A stretch of 64,000 nt of DNA from Flavobacterium flavigenum (GTDB taxonomy: Bacteria; Bacteroidota; Bacteroidia; Flavobacteriales; Flavobacteriaceae): assembly GCF_027111255.2 (NCBI RefSeq), contig NZ_CP114285.2, positions 3,968,001-4,032,000 on the forward strand. Direction: 5' to 3'. This document shows, piece by piece, positions 34,602 through 44,106 of this stretch. The translations under genes and the position numbers were made by a program. Every line of letters begins with the position of its first letter. The first letter of the stretch is position 1. The notes beneath the pieces are model-generated. The model ran no database searches. It had not been told where the DNA came from and saw only the letters and a program-made list of their open reading frames with translations.

Positions 34602-35249
34602 ATGGCATTATTAAGTAAAAAAGCAATGAATTTCGCTTATGGTATGGGAGCGGCAGTAGTAATTATTGGAGCTTTATTCAAAATTACTCACTTCGAAATT
34701 GGACCTTTAACAGGTACCTTAATGCTTTCAGTCGGATTAGTTACAGAAGCGTTAATTTTTGCACTATCAGCTTTTGAACCTGTAGAAGATGAACTAGACT
34801 GGACTCTTGTGTATCCTGAATTAGCAAATGGTCAGCCAAAAAAGAAAGCTGATAAAGTTGAGGCTCCATCTGACGCTCAGGGATTATTATCTCAAAAATT
34901 AGATGTAATGCTTAAAGAGGCTAAAATCGACGGAGAGTTAATGTCAAGCTTAGGAAACAGTATTAAAAATTTCGAATCAGCTGCTAAAGGAATTGCTCCA
35001 ACTGTAGATTCTATCGCATCTACTAAAAAATACAGCGAAGAATTGTCAATGGCTGCTGCTCAAATGGAGTCATTAAACAGCTTATATAAAGTTCAGTTAG
35101 AAAGTGCAGCAAGAAATGCTGACGCTAATAAAGAAATCGCTGAAAATGCATCTAAATTGAAAGAGCAAATGCAATCTATGACTGCTAATATTGCTTCTTT
35201 AAACAATGTTTATGGTGGTATGCTTTCTGCAATGAGTAACAAAGGATAA
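34602..35249 (+). CDS. gldL: Type IX secretion motor protein GldL
   Basis: A 215-residue inner-membrane protein. Two membrane helices (about residues 11-28 and 37-58) are followed by a cytoplasmic helical tail. The residues implicated in proton-driven rotation of the F. johnsoniae GldLM motor are present: Tyr13, Lys27 and Glu49 (in LVTEALIFAL). It works with GldM, encoded 51 bases downstream. Confidence 0.96.
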   Translation: MALLSKKAMNFAYGMGAAVVIIGALFKITHFEIGPLTGTLMLSVGLVTEALIFALSAFEPVEDELDWTLVYPELANGQPKKKADKVEAPSDAQGLLSQKLDVMLKEAKIDGELMSSLGNSIKNFESAAKGIAPTVDSIASTKKYSEELSMAAAQMESLNSLYKVQLESAARNADANKEIAENASKLKEQMQSMTANIASLNNVYGGMLSAMSNKG

Positions 35250-35300
35250 TTAGTTTTTAACTATATATTAAATTTATTAATAAAAACTAATTAGAAAAAA

Positions 35301-36839
35301 ATGGCAGGAGGAAAATTAACCCCTAGACAGAAGATGATTAACCTGATGTATCTGGTTTTCATCGCAATGTTAGCAATGAATATGTCCAAAGAAGTATTGT
35401 CTGCTTTTGGATTAATGAATGAAAAATTTGAAAGTGCAAATACATCGTCTGAGCAAACGAATGCAGGACTATTGTCTTCACTTGATCAAAAAGCTGCTGA
35501 AGCAAAAGGAGAATTTGCCGCTGCTGCAGTTACAGCTCATAAAGTTGAATCAGCTTCAAAAGAATTTTATGCATACATCGGTGGATTAAAAGGCGATGTT
35601 TTGAAAGGTTTTGAAACTGATAAAGAGACTGGGAAATTGCCTTATGAGGCAATGGACAAAGGAGATAATATCGACAACTGGTTTACAGGTGAAGGATATA
35701 CTGCAAAAGGAAATGAAATCATTTCTAAAATCGAGAAATACAAGGCTGACATGAAAGTCGCTTTATCTGATAAAAAGTATGCAGCTATAGTTGCAGAAAT
35801 TGAAAAGAAATTTGATGTTTCTGATGTTAAAAATAAAGAAGGCTTGAAAGATAAGTACTTGGCTTATCACTTTAAAGGTTTTCCAGCCGTAGCTTCGTTA
35901 GCTAAACTTTCAGCTTGGCAAAATGATGTTCAAAAAGCTGAATCAGATGTTTATAGTGCTGCATTAGGAAAAGCTGCAGTTGCTGCTGCTTCTTACAGCA
36001 ACTATCAGGCAATTGTAGTTTTAGATAAGAATGCATATTTCCAAGGTGAAAAAGTAACCGGTAAAGTAGTTTTAGGTCGTTATGATGAAAATACTAAGCC
36101 AACTTCATTCCAAGGACCTGGTCAAATCGTTAATGGTCAAGCTGTTATCTCATTAACCGCAGGTGGTGTAGGAGAGCAAGACATTAATGGTCAATTTACA
36201 TTCTTGGAAGATGGTAAAAATATTCCGCTTAAATTTTCAGGAAAATATGTTGTAGTTCCAAGACCAAATTCTGCTACAATTTCTGCCGATAAAATGAATG
36301 TTGTTTATAGAGGTGTTGTTAATCCAATCTCTGTTTCTTTTGCTGGTGTTGATGCTAATAAAATTGTTGCAAGTGCACCAGGATTAAATTCTGCAGGTAA
36401 ACCAGGTAAATACAATATGAGCCCAGGTTCAGGTACAGAGGCTACTATTTCTGTTACAGGTACATTACCAAACGGAGATAAAGTTACAGACAAGAAAACA
36501 TTCAGAATTAAAGGTATTCCTGGTCCAACAGGTACAATTAGAGGTGAGATGGGTGTTGTTAAAGGACCTAAATCTAACTTAGAAATTGCTACAATAGGTG
36601 CTAAATTGCTTGATTTCGATTTTGAAGTTGGTTTAGATGTAGTTGGATTCAATTTAAAAATTGCTGGTCAGCCTACAGTTGTAGTGAATGGTAACAAAAT
36701 GAATGCACAATGTAAATCAGTTCTTGCTAAAGCAGGCAGAGGAGATCAGGTTACTATTTCTGAAATTAAAACTAAACTTGTTGGAGCTGGAAGTTATTTA
36801 TTGCCAAGAACCGCTCCGGTAATTTACGAAATACAATAA
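35301..36839 (+). CDS. gldM: Type IX secretion motor protein GldM
   Basis: A 512-residue protein with one N-terminal membrane helix (KMINLMYLVFIAMLAMNMSKEVL, about residues 10-32). Four periplasmic domains follow, reaching to the GldK/N ring. LTPRQKMINLMYLVFIAML and the C-terminal TISEIKTKLVGAGSYLLPRTAPVIYEI are hallmarks of the family. GldM dimers thread through the GldL pentamer and carry rotation to the outer membrane. Confidence 0.96.
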   Translation: MAGGKLTPRQKMINLMYLVFIAMLAMNMSKEVLSAFGLMNEKFESANTSSEQTNAGLLSSLDQKAAEAKGEFAAAAVTAHKVESASKEFYAYIGGLKGDVLKGFETDKETGKLPYEAMDKGDNIDNWFTGEGYTAKGNEIISKIEKYKADMKVALSDKKYAAIVAEIEKKFDVSDVKNKEGLKDKYLAYHFKGFPAVASLAKLSAWQNDVQKAESDVYSAALGKAAVAAASYSNYQAIVVLDKNAYFQGEKVTGKVVLGRYDENTKPTSFQGPGQIVNGQAVISLTAGGVGEQDINGQFTFLEDGKNIPLKFSGKYVVVPRPNSATISADKMNVVYRGVVNPISVSFAGVDANKIVASAPGLNSAGKPGKYNMSPGSGTEATISVTGTLPNGDKVTDKKTFRIKGIPGPTGTIRGEMGVVKGPKSNLEIATIGAKLLDFDFEVGLDVVGFNLKIAGQPTVVVNGNKMNAQCKSVLAKAGRGDQVTISEIKTKLVGAGSYLLPRTAPVIYEIQ

Positions 36840-36880
36840 TAAAGTAGGTAAAACTACGTTCAATATCTTATAATGATATC

Positions 36881-37873
36881 ATGATGAAAGTAAGAAATTT
36901 TTTAATAGCTATTGTTTCTATCGCCGGAAGTTATACTTCTACTGCGCAATCTAACTTGCTTAATGCGAAGACACCTGCACAAATTGGACTTAAAACTCCT
37001 GCACAGCTTATCTCAGATAATGACAAGCCTTTGGCTTATGGTTATGTAGATGATAGAGATGTATTAATGGGGAAAACTACCTGGGAAATTATTGATTTAA
37101 ATGAGAAGATCAACTTTCCCTTATATTTTCCGGTAGATACAGCTAATATTGGTTCTGATAGACGTTCGCTTTATGATGTTTTGACGAAAGCTATGAAAAA
37201 TGGCAAAATAACTGAGGTATATGCTGATAGTTATTTCAATACTAAAAAATCTTTGAAAGACATCGAAGGATCATTGTCACGTATTGATACAACAGATGCA
37301 GGTAGGGAACTTATTAACCAATATCCAGATGATTACAAATCTCGTGTTGTTAAGAAAAAGGTTGTTACTGGTACCGGTAAGAAGAAAGTAGTTACTTATG
37401 TAGATGAAGTTGTTGGTCCTACAAGAACAGTTCCTTCAGAATATATTTTAAAACAAGATCTAACTGCTGCAGATGTTTCTCAGTATAAAATTAAAGGATA
37501 TTGGTATTTTGACAAACGTCAAAGTGAGTTGAAATATCGTTTACTTGGAATTTGTCCGGTAACTCCTGATGTTTATACTATGAACAGCGATGAAAAGGAT
37601 TATATTGAGTTATTCTGGATTTTTTATCCAAATTCAAGAGAAGTTTTGCATGAAGCAAAAGCTTTTAACGATAATAACTCAGCTCTTCCTATTTCATTTG
37701 ATCAAATCTTAAATTCTAGACGTTTTAATGCTGTTGTGTATAAAGAAGAAAATATGTATGGAGATCGTGAGATTAAAGAATACATGAAAGACAATGCACA
37801 AAACCAATTGTTAGAGTCTGAAAGAGTAAAAGAAAAGATTCGTAATTTCGAACAAGATATGTGGAATTACTAA
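36881..37873 (+). CDS. gldN: Gliding motility protein GldN
   Basis: A 330-residue periplasmic protein with a signal peptide (up to about residue 22, STAQS). It forms the GldKN ring of the type IX secretion system. DRDVLMGKTTWEIIDLNEKINFPLYFP and the C-terminal EIKEYMKDNAQNQLLESERVKEKIRNFEQDMWNY are conserved. Two Met codons at the start (36881 and 36884) are possible. A terminator follows. Confidence 0.95.
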   Translation: MMKVRNFLIAIVSIAGSYTSTAQSNLLNAKTPAQIGLKTPAQLISDNDKPLAYGYVDDRDVLMGKTTWEIIDLNEKINFPLYFPVDTANIGSDRRSLYDVLTKAMKNGKITEVYADSYFNTKKSLKDIEGSLSRIDTTDAGRELINQYPDDYKSRVVKKKVVTGTGKKKVVTYVDEVVGPTRTVPSEYILKQDLTAADVSQYKIKGYWYFDKRQSELKYRLLGICPVTPDVYTMNSDEKDYIELFWIFYPNSREVLHEAKAFNDNNSALPISFDQILNSRRFNAVVYKEENMYGDREIKEYMKDNAQNQLLESERVKEKIRNFEQDMWNY

Positions 37874-37894
37874 GTTCCAAAATCACATTATAAC

Positions 37895-37929
37895 AAAAAC
37901 TCTTACTACTTTTGTAGTAAGAGTTTTTT
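37895..37929 (+). terminator. Terminator after gldN
   Basis: A perfect 15-base stem (37895-37909 with 37914-37928) with a TTTT loop ends in T residues. The motif TACTTTTG sits across the loop (37907-37914). Confidence 0.88.
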
Positions 37930-37944
37930 ATTTACCATTAATAC

Positions 37945-39018
37945 ATGTTTGACTATTTAATCATCGGATCTGGATTGGCCGGAATTTCTTTTTCTGAAAT
38001 TGCACTTAAAAACAATAAGACAATTTTAGTTATTGATAATACATCTCAGAATTCTTCTGAAGTTGCAGGCGGCTTATATAATCCGGTAATTTTGAAACGA
38101 TTTAGTGAGGTTTGGGACGCTAAAAGACAATTGGCTTTAATGAATGATTTCTATAGTCAGATGGAAGATAAACTGAAGGAGAAATTTAATTTTAAAATGC
38201 CTGTTTTAAGAAAGTTTTTCTCAATAGAAGAACAGAACAATTGGTTTGCTGCTTCAGACAAAATAAATCTGGAACCATTTTTATCTACTAAATTAATCTC
38301 TAAAAAGTTTAACGGTATAGATTCTCCTTATGGCTATGGAGAAGTTTTGCATACCGGATATGTAAATACATCATTGTTGGTAGAAAAGTACAAGCAATTT
38401 TTGATTGCAAATAATTTATTGCTTCAAGAAACTTTTGACAGTAGTCTTGTTGAGTTTTTAGACGTAGGAATTCAATATAAAAATATACAGGCTAAACATG
38501 TTATTTTTGCGGAAGGTTATGGATTACATAAAAATCCATTCTTTAATTATCTTCCACTAGATGGGACAAAAGGGGAATTATTCATAATAAAAGCTCCGGA
38601 TCTAAACCTTGATGTTATCGTAAACACAAGTGTTTTTATTCTGCCATTAGGAGGAAATCTTTTCAAAGTTGGTGCTACTTACAATTGGCATGACAAGACA
38701 GCGGGACCAACAGAAGAAGGAAAAAAAGAACTTTTAGAACGCATTAAAGAAATTATTACATGTGATTTTGAAATCGTAAAACATTTTGGCGGTATTCGGC
38801 CAACAGTTGCTGATAGAAGGCCTCTTATAGGAACTCATGAGTTACATAAATCCCTTCATATTTTAAATGGATTAGGCACCCGGGGAGTAATGCTTGGTCC
38901 TTCATTAGCGCTACTATTGTTTAATCATATCGAAAAAGGAAATCCGATTGATCCTCAGGCAGATATTAAACGTTTCCATAAAAGATATTTAAAGTCTACT
39001 ATTTTTCGCCGGCCTTAG
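37945..39018 (+). CDS. FAD-dependent oxidoreductase (DAO family)
   Basis: A 357-residue flavoprotein. The N-terminal GxGxxG Rossmann motif is YLIIGSGLAGIS (residues 4-15), followed by the acidic end of the second strand (LVIDN). GGIRPTVADRRPLIGTHE and NGLGTRGVMLGPSLA near the C-terminus match the D-amino-acid oxidase/glycine oxidase family. The substrate is unknown. The gene overlaps the convergent DUF983 gene by 20 bases. Confidence 0.82.
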   Translation: MFDYLIIGSGLAGISFSEIALKNNKTILVIDNTSQNSSEVAGGLYNPVILKRFSEVWDAKRQLALMNDFYSQMEDKLKEKFNFKMPVLRKFFSIEEQNNWFAASDKINLEPFLSTKLISKKFNGIDSPYGYGEVLHTGYVNTSLLVEKYKQFLIANNLLLQETFDSSLVEFLDVGIQYKNIQAKHVIFAEGYGLHKNPFFNYLPLDGTKGELFIIKAPDLNLDVIVNTSVFILPLGGNLFKVGATYNWHDKTAGPTEEGKKELLERIKEIITCDFEIVKHFGGIRPTVADRRPLIGTHELHKSLHILNGLGTRGVMLGPSLALLLFNHIEKGNPIDPQADIKRFHKRYLKSTIFRRP

Positions 39019-39382
39019 GATTATAAGAAACAAACATATTAATGTATAAATTTCTGGCTAGCCTTAAAACAAAGGGAAATAAAACGATTAAGGTAATAAC
39101 AATTGCTAAAAATGACTGCTCAATTGTGGCACCGAAAAACACAAACGAAACTATAAATGCAGCTATCCCTACAGCAACATTTAATCCGTAACTCACATAC
39201 ATTGCGCCGTAAAAAAACGACGGTTCAAGTTGATACTTTAACCCACAATGGCTACAGTTTTCATTCATTTTGAGAGTGTTAGTCAAATGAAGCGGATTTT
39301 TATCCACATACATGCTCTCTTTTTGACATTTAGGACAACTCCCTGTTAAAATACTATTTAGTTTGGATCCTTTTTTAAACAT
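38999..39382 (-). CDS. DUF983 membrane protein
   Basis: A 127-residue protein. Two CxxC pairs form a zinc-ribbon-like N-terminus (CPKCQ at about 17-21 and CSHCG at about 43-47). Two hydrophobic segments follow (about 60-85 and 88-108). The order zinc ribbon then two membrane helices and the segment LEPSFFYGAMYVSYGLNV are typical of DUF983. Its role is unknown. Confidence 0.85.
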   Translation of the reverse strand: MFKKGSKLNSILTGSCPKCQKESMYVDKNPLHLTNTLKMNENCSHCGLKYQLEPSFFYGAMYVSYGLNVAVGIAAFIVSFVFFGATIEQSFLAIVITLIVLFPFVLRLARNLYINMFVSYNPKAGEK

Positions 39383-39701
39383 TTTTTAGGTTTTAATTTT
39401 TTAAAAACGACATATGAATATATCCGTTTTTTAATTTTATTTGGTATTAGTAATAATGTATGTAAAGATAGAAATATTGATTTTACTTGGCATATTTATT
39501 TGTATTTAACTCTTCTGAATTGTTTTGTATATGATATTTCTGTTACAGAAATGGTTGTGATAACATACAATCAACCTTTTAAATTAGTAGGATATTTTTT
39601 TATTTTGTTGATAAATATTTAGCTTTTAACAGATGGCTATATTTTTAATGATTTGCTTTTTTGTATTATTGTATAGTATAAAATTATAATTAGATATTGT
39701 A
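39383..39701. other. Intergenic region upstream of the Ter island
   Basis: A 319-base AT-rich region that should hold the Ter promoter. No exact TTG/TAnnTTTG pair was found. A 17-codon plus-strand ORF near 39457 (MYVKIEILILLGIFICI) is too short to call. Confidence 0.4.
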
Positions 39702-40277
39702 ATGGCTATAAATTTACAGAAAGGTCAAAAAATTGATATTGGGCTATCGAAGATTACTATTGGGTTAGGATGGGACCCAAATGAGGGTACGGGGCATGAT
39801 TTTGATTTAGATGCTTCTGCTATCATGATAAATGCAAATAGAAAACTTTTGGGAGAAAATTATTTTGTTTTTTACAATAACCTTTCTTCTCCTGATGGTG
39901 CATTAGAACATACAGGTGATGATCCAACAGGTGGAAATAGTGACGGTGATGATGATGAAGCGATAAAAGTAGATCTTACTAAAATTGACAATGATGTAGA
40001 GGAAATTCTTTTTGTAGTTACAATTGAAGATTTTGAAAGAAGAAAACAAAATTTTGGACAAGTTAGAAATTCATATATCAGAATTGTTGATGATGGTAAC
40101 GGTCAGGAAATTGCCAAATATGAATTAGATGAAGATTTTTCTATAGAAACAGGTGTAGAGTTTGGAAGGTTGTACAAACGAAATAATAACTGGAGATTTG
40201 AAGCGTCAGGTATTGGTTACAGAGCAGACTTAAGCTTTTTTCTTGAGAAGTATTATTCCGGGGAAATAATCAAATAA
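39702..40277 (+). CDS. terD: TerD-family stress protein, copy 1
   Basis: A 191-residue cytoplasmic protein. It opens MAINLQKGQKIDIGLSKI and continues GLGWDPNEG, DLDASAIM, HTGDDPTGGNSDGDDDEAIKVDL, the calcium-binding Asp-rich loops of the TerD domain. LDEDFSIETGVEFGRLYKRN is the conserved C-terminal block. TerD proteins bind calcium and belong to tellurite and other stress responses. First gene of the Ter island and the longest of the short-type copies, with a C-terminal extension ending GEIIK. Confidence 0.92.
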   Translation: MAINLQKGQKIDIGLSKITIGLGWDPNEGTGHDFDLDASAIMINANRKLLGENYFVFYNNLSSPDGALEHTGDDPTGGNSDGDDDEAIKVDLTKIDNDVEEILFVVTIEDFERRKQNFGQVRNSYIRIVDDGNGQEIAKYELDEDFSIETGVEFGRLYKRNNNWRFEASGIGYRADLSFFLEKYYSGEIIK

Positions 40278-40314
40278 AATAAGCTTTCAGGAGAGATTTA
40301 CTCAAAGGAATTAA

Positions 40315-41001
40315 TTGCCTCTAAAATACATACAATTGAAAATAAATTATGATAATTACAGTCACCTTTCTTTTGATCTGTGGCTTACATTAATAAAATC
40401 GAATCCAGAATTCAAGCAAAAAAGAAATCTGTTGTTCAGGGATTTTTTCGAAATTGAACAACCTATTGAAAAAGTAAATGAAGTAGTACGATATTATGAT
40501 GTTCTTTGCAATAATATTAACGAAAACACAGGATTAAATATAGAAACATACGAAATATATTATTTAATTTTAGGAGCTTTTAATGTAGATCTTAGTAAAT
40601 ATGGAACTGATAAGCTATCTCAGTTTTATAATCATACTGAGGAATTGTTTTTAGAATATAAACCGGTTTTAATTTTTACTAATATTCAAAAAATGTTTGA
40701 TGATGTTACTAATGAAGGCAAAACAATCAGTGTTTTGAGTAATACAGGTTTCATTAAAGGTTTTACATTACGAAAACTATTGAAATATTACGATTTGCTG
40801 GATTATTTTAAGTTCCAGATTTATTCTGACGAAGTTGGATTTTCTAAGCCTAATACTGAGATTTATCAATTAGTGTTTGATGAAATTAATAAATATAAAA
40901 AAATAGAGAAAAAAGATGTTTTACATATTGGCGACAATAGTGTTGCCGATTACAGCGGAGCTTTGAAATTTGGTTTTAACGCTCATCTCTTAAAAATATA
41001 A
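40315..41001 (+). CDS. HAD-superfamily phosphatase of the Ter island
   Basis: A 228-residue haloacid-dehalogenase-type hydrolase. The nucleophile motif is SFDLWLTL (Asp21), with Trp replacing the usual second Asp position, as in DLWGTL-type HADs. Motif II is SVLSNTGF and motif IV HIGDNSVADYSGALKFGF. The proposed start is a TTG at 40315, as no ATG precedes motif I. The next gene starts with GTG two bases after its stop. With the neighbour phosphoribosyltransferase it may act on a nucleotide-like phosphate. Confidence 0.82.
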   Translation: MPLKYIQLKINYDNYSHLSFDLWLTLIKSNPEFKQKRNLLFRDFFEIEQPIEKVNEVVRYYDVLCNNINENTGLNIETYEIYYLILGAFNVDLSKYGTDKLSQFYNHTEELFLEYKPVLIFTNIQKMFDDVTNEGKTISVLSNTGFIKGFTLRKLLKYYDLLDYFKFQIYSDEVGFSKPNTEIYQLVFDEINKYKKIEKKDVLHIGDNSVADYSGALKFGFNAHLLKI

Positions 41002-41003
41002 AA

Positions 41004-41810
41004 GTGAATAAAAGTTACAGTTTACACAAAATAACAGAAAAAGACAACTGCTCTTTTAAGGAAGCAGAATACAGTCGGTTTAAATTTGGAGATAAATTCT
41101 ATGCAGAGAAATTTGCAGAAGAACTCTTTGATGGATTTGTTGCGGAATTTAAAGATATAATCTTGTCTGAAAAAGATATTGTAATCCTGCCGAGTCCTTA
41201 TTTATCAATTCCAACGGCTTCTAATTTTTTATGCTACTATTTTAAAAAAGAGCTTAATAGCTTCTTGTTTAAAAATGGTAAAAAGGCTTGCATTGAGTCT
41301 AAAATTTACAGAAATCAAACTTATGTAACAGATTATGGAAATCTGGATTTTGAACAGCGTGTTAAATTAATTTCGAATGATACCTATTACATAGACCGTA
41401 ATTTTATTGAAGGTAAGTTTTGCATCTTTGTTGATGATATCAAAATAACCGGAAGTCATGAACATACTGTAAATAAGATCCTGGATCAATATGATGTTAA
41501 GGGAGATTTCGTATTTGTTTATTTTGCAGAATTAATAAACAAAGAGATTCATCCGAAAATAGAAAATCATTACAATTATTTTGCTGTAAAAAATGTAGAA
41601 GATATTGTTTCTATAGTAAATAGCGAAGATTTTCAATACAATACGCGAATCGTAAAATTTATTTTAAGCCTTGATGATAAACAATTTGCGTTTTTGATAT
41701 CTAATATTTCAAGAAAGAAAAGCAACGAATTATTTCATCTTGCTATAAGTAATAATTACCATCAGATTTTAGAATATAAAAAGAATATTAACGTAATAAA
41801 AATAGATTAA
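41004..41810 (+). CDS. Phosphoribosyltransferase-like protein of the Ter island
   Basis: A 268-residue protein starting at a GTG two bases after the HAD gene. The PRPP-binding motif of type I phosphoribosyltransferases is present as FVDDIKITGSHEH (143-154), with two acidic residues followed by the phosphate-binding loop. Ter-linked phosphoribosyltransferases have been described in comparative studies of Ter systems as part of a predicted nucleoside-like metabolite pathway. The substrate base is unknown. Confidence 0.75.
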   Translation: MNKSYSLHKITEKDNCSFKEAEYSRFKFGDKFYAEKFAEELFDGFVAEFKDIILSEKDIVILPSPYLSIPTASNFLCYYFKKELNSFLFKNGKKACIESKIYRNQTYVTDYGNLDFEQRVKLISNDTYYIDRNFIEGKFCIFVDDIKITGSHEHTVNKILDQYDVKGDFVFVYFAELINKEIHPKIENHYNYFAVKNVEDIVSIVNSEDFQYNTRIVKFILSLDDKQFAFLISNISRKKSNELFHLAISNNYHQILEYKKNINVIKID

Positions 41811-41813
41811 ACT

Positions 41814-42368
41814 ATGGCTATAAATTTGCAGAAAGGACAAAGAGAAAATATAAATGCACCAAAATTTACTATTGGTTTAGGATGGGATACTAACAACAGC
41901 AATACAGGTTCGAGTTTTGATCTTGACGCCTCTGTTTTTATTCTGGGAGATAATGGTAAAATATTATCTGATTCCCATTTTATATTTTATAACAATTTGA
42001 AATCTCCGGATGAGTCTGTTATTCACACAGGAGATAACTTAACAGGAGATGGAGATGGAGATGATGAGCAAGTAAAAATTGATCTGACTAAAATTAATCC
42101 TTCTGTGAAAGAAATTTGTGTTGTAGTTACCATTCATGATGCCGTAAACAGAAAACAAAATTTTGGACAGGTTAGAAATTCATTCATTAGAATTGTAGAC
42201 GACAGCAATAATTCTGAAATGGTAAAATACGAATTAGAAGAAGATTTCTCTATAGAAACTGCTGTTGAATTCGGTAGAATTTACAATAAAGACGGTCAAT
42301 GGAAATTTGAAGCAATGGGCGTTGGAATGAAAGGCGGATTAGAAGATTACTTAAATAAATATAACTAA
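41814..42368 (+). CDS. terD: TerD-family stress protein, copy 2 (short type)
   Basis: A 184-residue TerD domain. Motifs GLGWDTNNSNTGSSFDLDASVFIL, HTGDNLTGDGDGDDEQVKIDL and EEDFSIETAVEFGRIY are intact. The closest visible relative in the window is copy 4 (45085). Starts three bases after the phosphoribosyltransferase gene and three bases before copy 3. Confidence 0.93.
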   Translation: MAINLQKGQRENINAPKFTIGLGWDTNNSNTGSSFDLDASVFILGDNGKILSDSHFIFYNNLKSPDESVIHTGDNLTGDGDGDDEQVKIDLTKINPSVKEICVVVTIHDAVNRKQNFGQVRNSFIRIVDDSNNSEMVKYELEEDFSIETAVEFGRIYNKDGQWKFEAMGVGMKGGLEDYLNKYN

Positions 42369-42371
42369 AAT

Positions 42372-42980
42372 ATGGCAATTAATTTAGAAAAAGGACAACG
42401 TATAAATCTTGAAAAAAGTAACGGTACAAAATTACAAAACATTTGTGTTGGCGTAAATTGGGGTGCAATTGAAAAAAAGGGATTCTTTGGAACAAAAAAA
42501 GAAGCCGTAGATTTAGATGCAAGCTGTGCGGTTTATGATGATAAAAAAAATCATATTGATTCAGTAAACTTTAGAAAATTAATTTCGAATGATCGCGCTA
42601 TTAAACACAGTGGAGATGATTTAACAGGAGATTTAAACGGAGATGATGGATTAGACAATGAAGTTATCACTTTAGATTTTACTCAATTAACTCCTGCTGC
42701 AAATCACGTTGCATTTTTTATAAACAGTTTTAGAGGTCAGGATTTTAAAGATATTCCATTTGCTTCTATTCGTATTTATGAAGGAACCCCAACAAAAGTA
42801 ACTCAGGAATTTGCACGTTTTGATATTGCAAATGATGCTACTTTTGCCGGAAATGTTTCTATGGTTTTAGGTGTTTTCTATAAGAGAAATGACGAATGGA
42901 AATTTAGCGCAGTTGGAGTACCTACAAACGATAAAAAACTAGAGCAGACAATCGTTACAATTCAACAGAATCATTTATAG
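42372..42980 (+). CDS. TerD-family stress protein, copy 3 (long type)
   Basis: A 202-residue TerD-family protein of a second subtype. NICVGVNWGAIEKKGFFGTKKEAVDLDASC replaces the short-type GLGWD block, and HSGDDLTGDLNGDDGLDNEVITLDF the Asp loop. Subtype resembles TerZ/TerX-like members. Its partner is copy 2 directly upstream. Confidence 0.9.
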   Translation: MAINLEKGQRINLEKSNGTKLQNICVGVNWGAIEKKGFFGTKKEAVDLDASCAVYDDKKNHIDSVNFRKLISNDRAIKHSGDDLTGDLNGDDGLDNEVITLDFTQLTPAANHVAFFINSFRGQDFKDIPFASIRIYEGTPTKVTQEFARFDIANDATFAGNVSMVLGVFYKRNDEWKFSAVGVPTNDKKLEQTIVTIQQNHL

Positions 42981-42982
42981 TC

Positions 42983-44071
42983 ATGTCAGAAAATCAATTG
43001 ATTACTCAGGAAAATAATGCATTGATTGACAAAGATGGAAATGTAAATTTAGCTTCGATTACCGAAGCTGATGTAAACAATTACAAATCTATTTCTAATC
43101 AGTTAAACGAGAATGATGCCAATTCAATTCTGAATTATGGTGCCGAAATTCAAAACTCTATTGCAAAACAGAGTGATACTTTCTTAACGAATGTAAGAAC
43201 TTATAACTCAGGAGAAGTAGGAACTTTAATCAACGATCTGCTTACAGAATTGAATTATGTAGATGTTGATCAGTTAGATCAAGGTCCATTTAAGAGATTT
43301 ATTTCTAAAATTCCATTACTAAATAAGTTAATTACTGATGTAAAAAAATTATTCCAGGAATATGACCGAATTACTGTAAATATTGAAAAAATCAGTAATA
43401 AAGTTAAAGCCGGAATGATTAATTCTGTGAAAGATAACAGTGCGCTTCAGACTATGTTTGACGGGAATGTGAATCTGATCAAAGAAATGGAAAAACACAT
43501 TATTGCAGGACAGATTCGTTTTAAAGAATTAAACGAAGAACTTGCTGTAATGGAAGGAAACAGTGCACAATATCAGGATTATCAGATTTCTGATAAAAGA
43601 ACTTTCATTAATCGTTTAGACAAACGTCTTGCTGATATGAAAATTGTACGTTTTATTATGCTGCAGTCTTTAGCGCAGATTAGAGTTGTTCAGAACAATA
43701 ATACTTCTATTGCAGAAAAAGCACAGTCTATTTTGACTACTACGATGCCGGTTTGGAAAAACCAGCTTACATTGGCAGTTGCTTTACAAAGGCAAAAACA
43801 GAATATTGAAGTTCAAAGAAGAGTTTCTGAAACAACCAATACGATTTTGCAGAAAAACGCAGAAATGCTGAAACAAAACAGTATTGAAGTTGCGAGAGAA
43901 AACGAAAATACCATTGTTTCTCTTGAAACCTTGAAAATGACAACAAAATCTTTGATCGATACTTTGACAGAAGTAAAACAAATACACGAGCAGGGTACAA
44001 AAACAAGAAGACAGCTTGATGCCGGTTTACAAAGTCTGGAACAAGAACTGAAAAAAGGCGTTGTAAGCTAG
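42983..44071 (+). CDS. telA: Toxic-anion resistance protein TelA/KlaA family
   Basis: A 362-residue largely helical protein. The run RTYNSGEVGTLINDLLTELNYVD, FISKIPLLNKLITDVKKLFQEYDRITVNIEKI and VLQ-like blocks are family hallmarks. The C-terminal half is coiled coil. TelA family proteins occur with TerD and confer resistance to tellurite and membrane-active agents; the mechanism is unclear. The gene starts two bases after the TerD copy 3 stop. Confidence 0.9.
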   Translation: MSENQLITQENNALIDKDGNVNLASITEADVNNYKSISNQLNENDANSILNYGAEIQNSIAKQSDTFLTNVRTYNSGEVGTLINDLLTELNYVDVDQLDQGPFKRFISKIPLLNKLITDVKKLFQEYDRITVNIEKISNKVKAGMINSVKDNSALQTMFDGNVNLIKEMEKHIIAGQIRFKELNEELAVMEGNSAQYQDYQISDKRTFINRLDKRLADMKIVRFIMLQSLAQIRVVQNNNTSIAEKAQSILTTTMPVWKNQLTLAVALQRQKQNIEVQRRVSETTNTILQKNAEMLKQNSIEVARENENTIVSLETLKMTTKSLIDTLTEVKQIHEQGTKTRRQLDAGLQSLEQELKKGVVS

Positions 44072-44106
44072 AAATTTACACAAATTGAATATTGGAAATT
44101 AGATAA

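Noticed and set aside
36305..36652. 115-codon minus-strand ORF inside gldM
   Set aside because: Shadow of the gldM coding frame with Pro/Leu-rich translation and no motif.
39457..39510. 17-codon plus-strand ORF before the Ter island
   Set aside because: Too short, with no promoter or terminator to support it.
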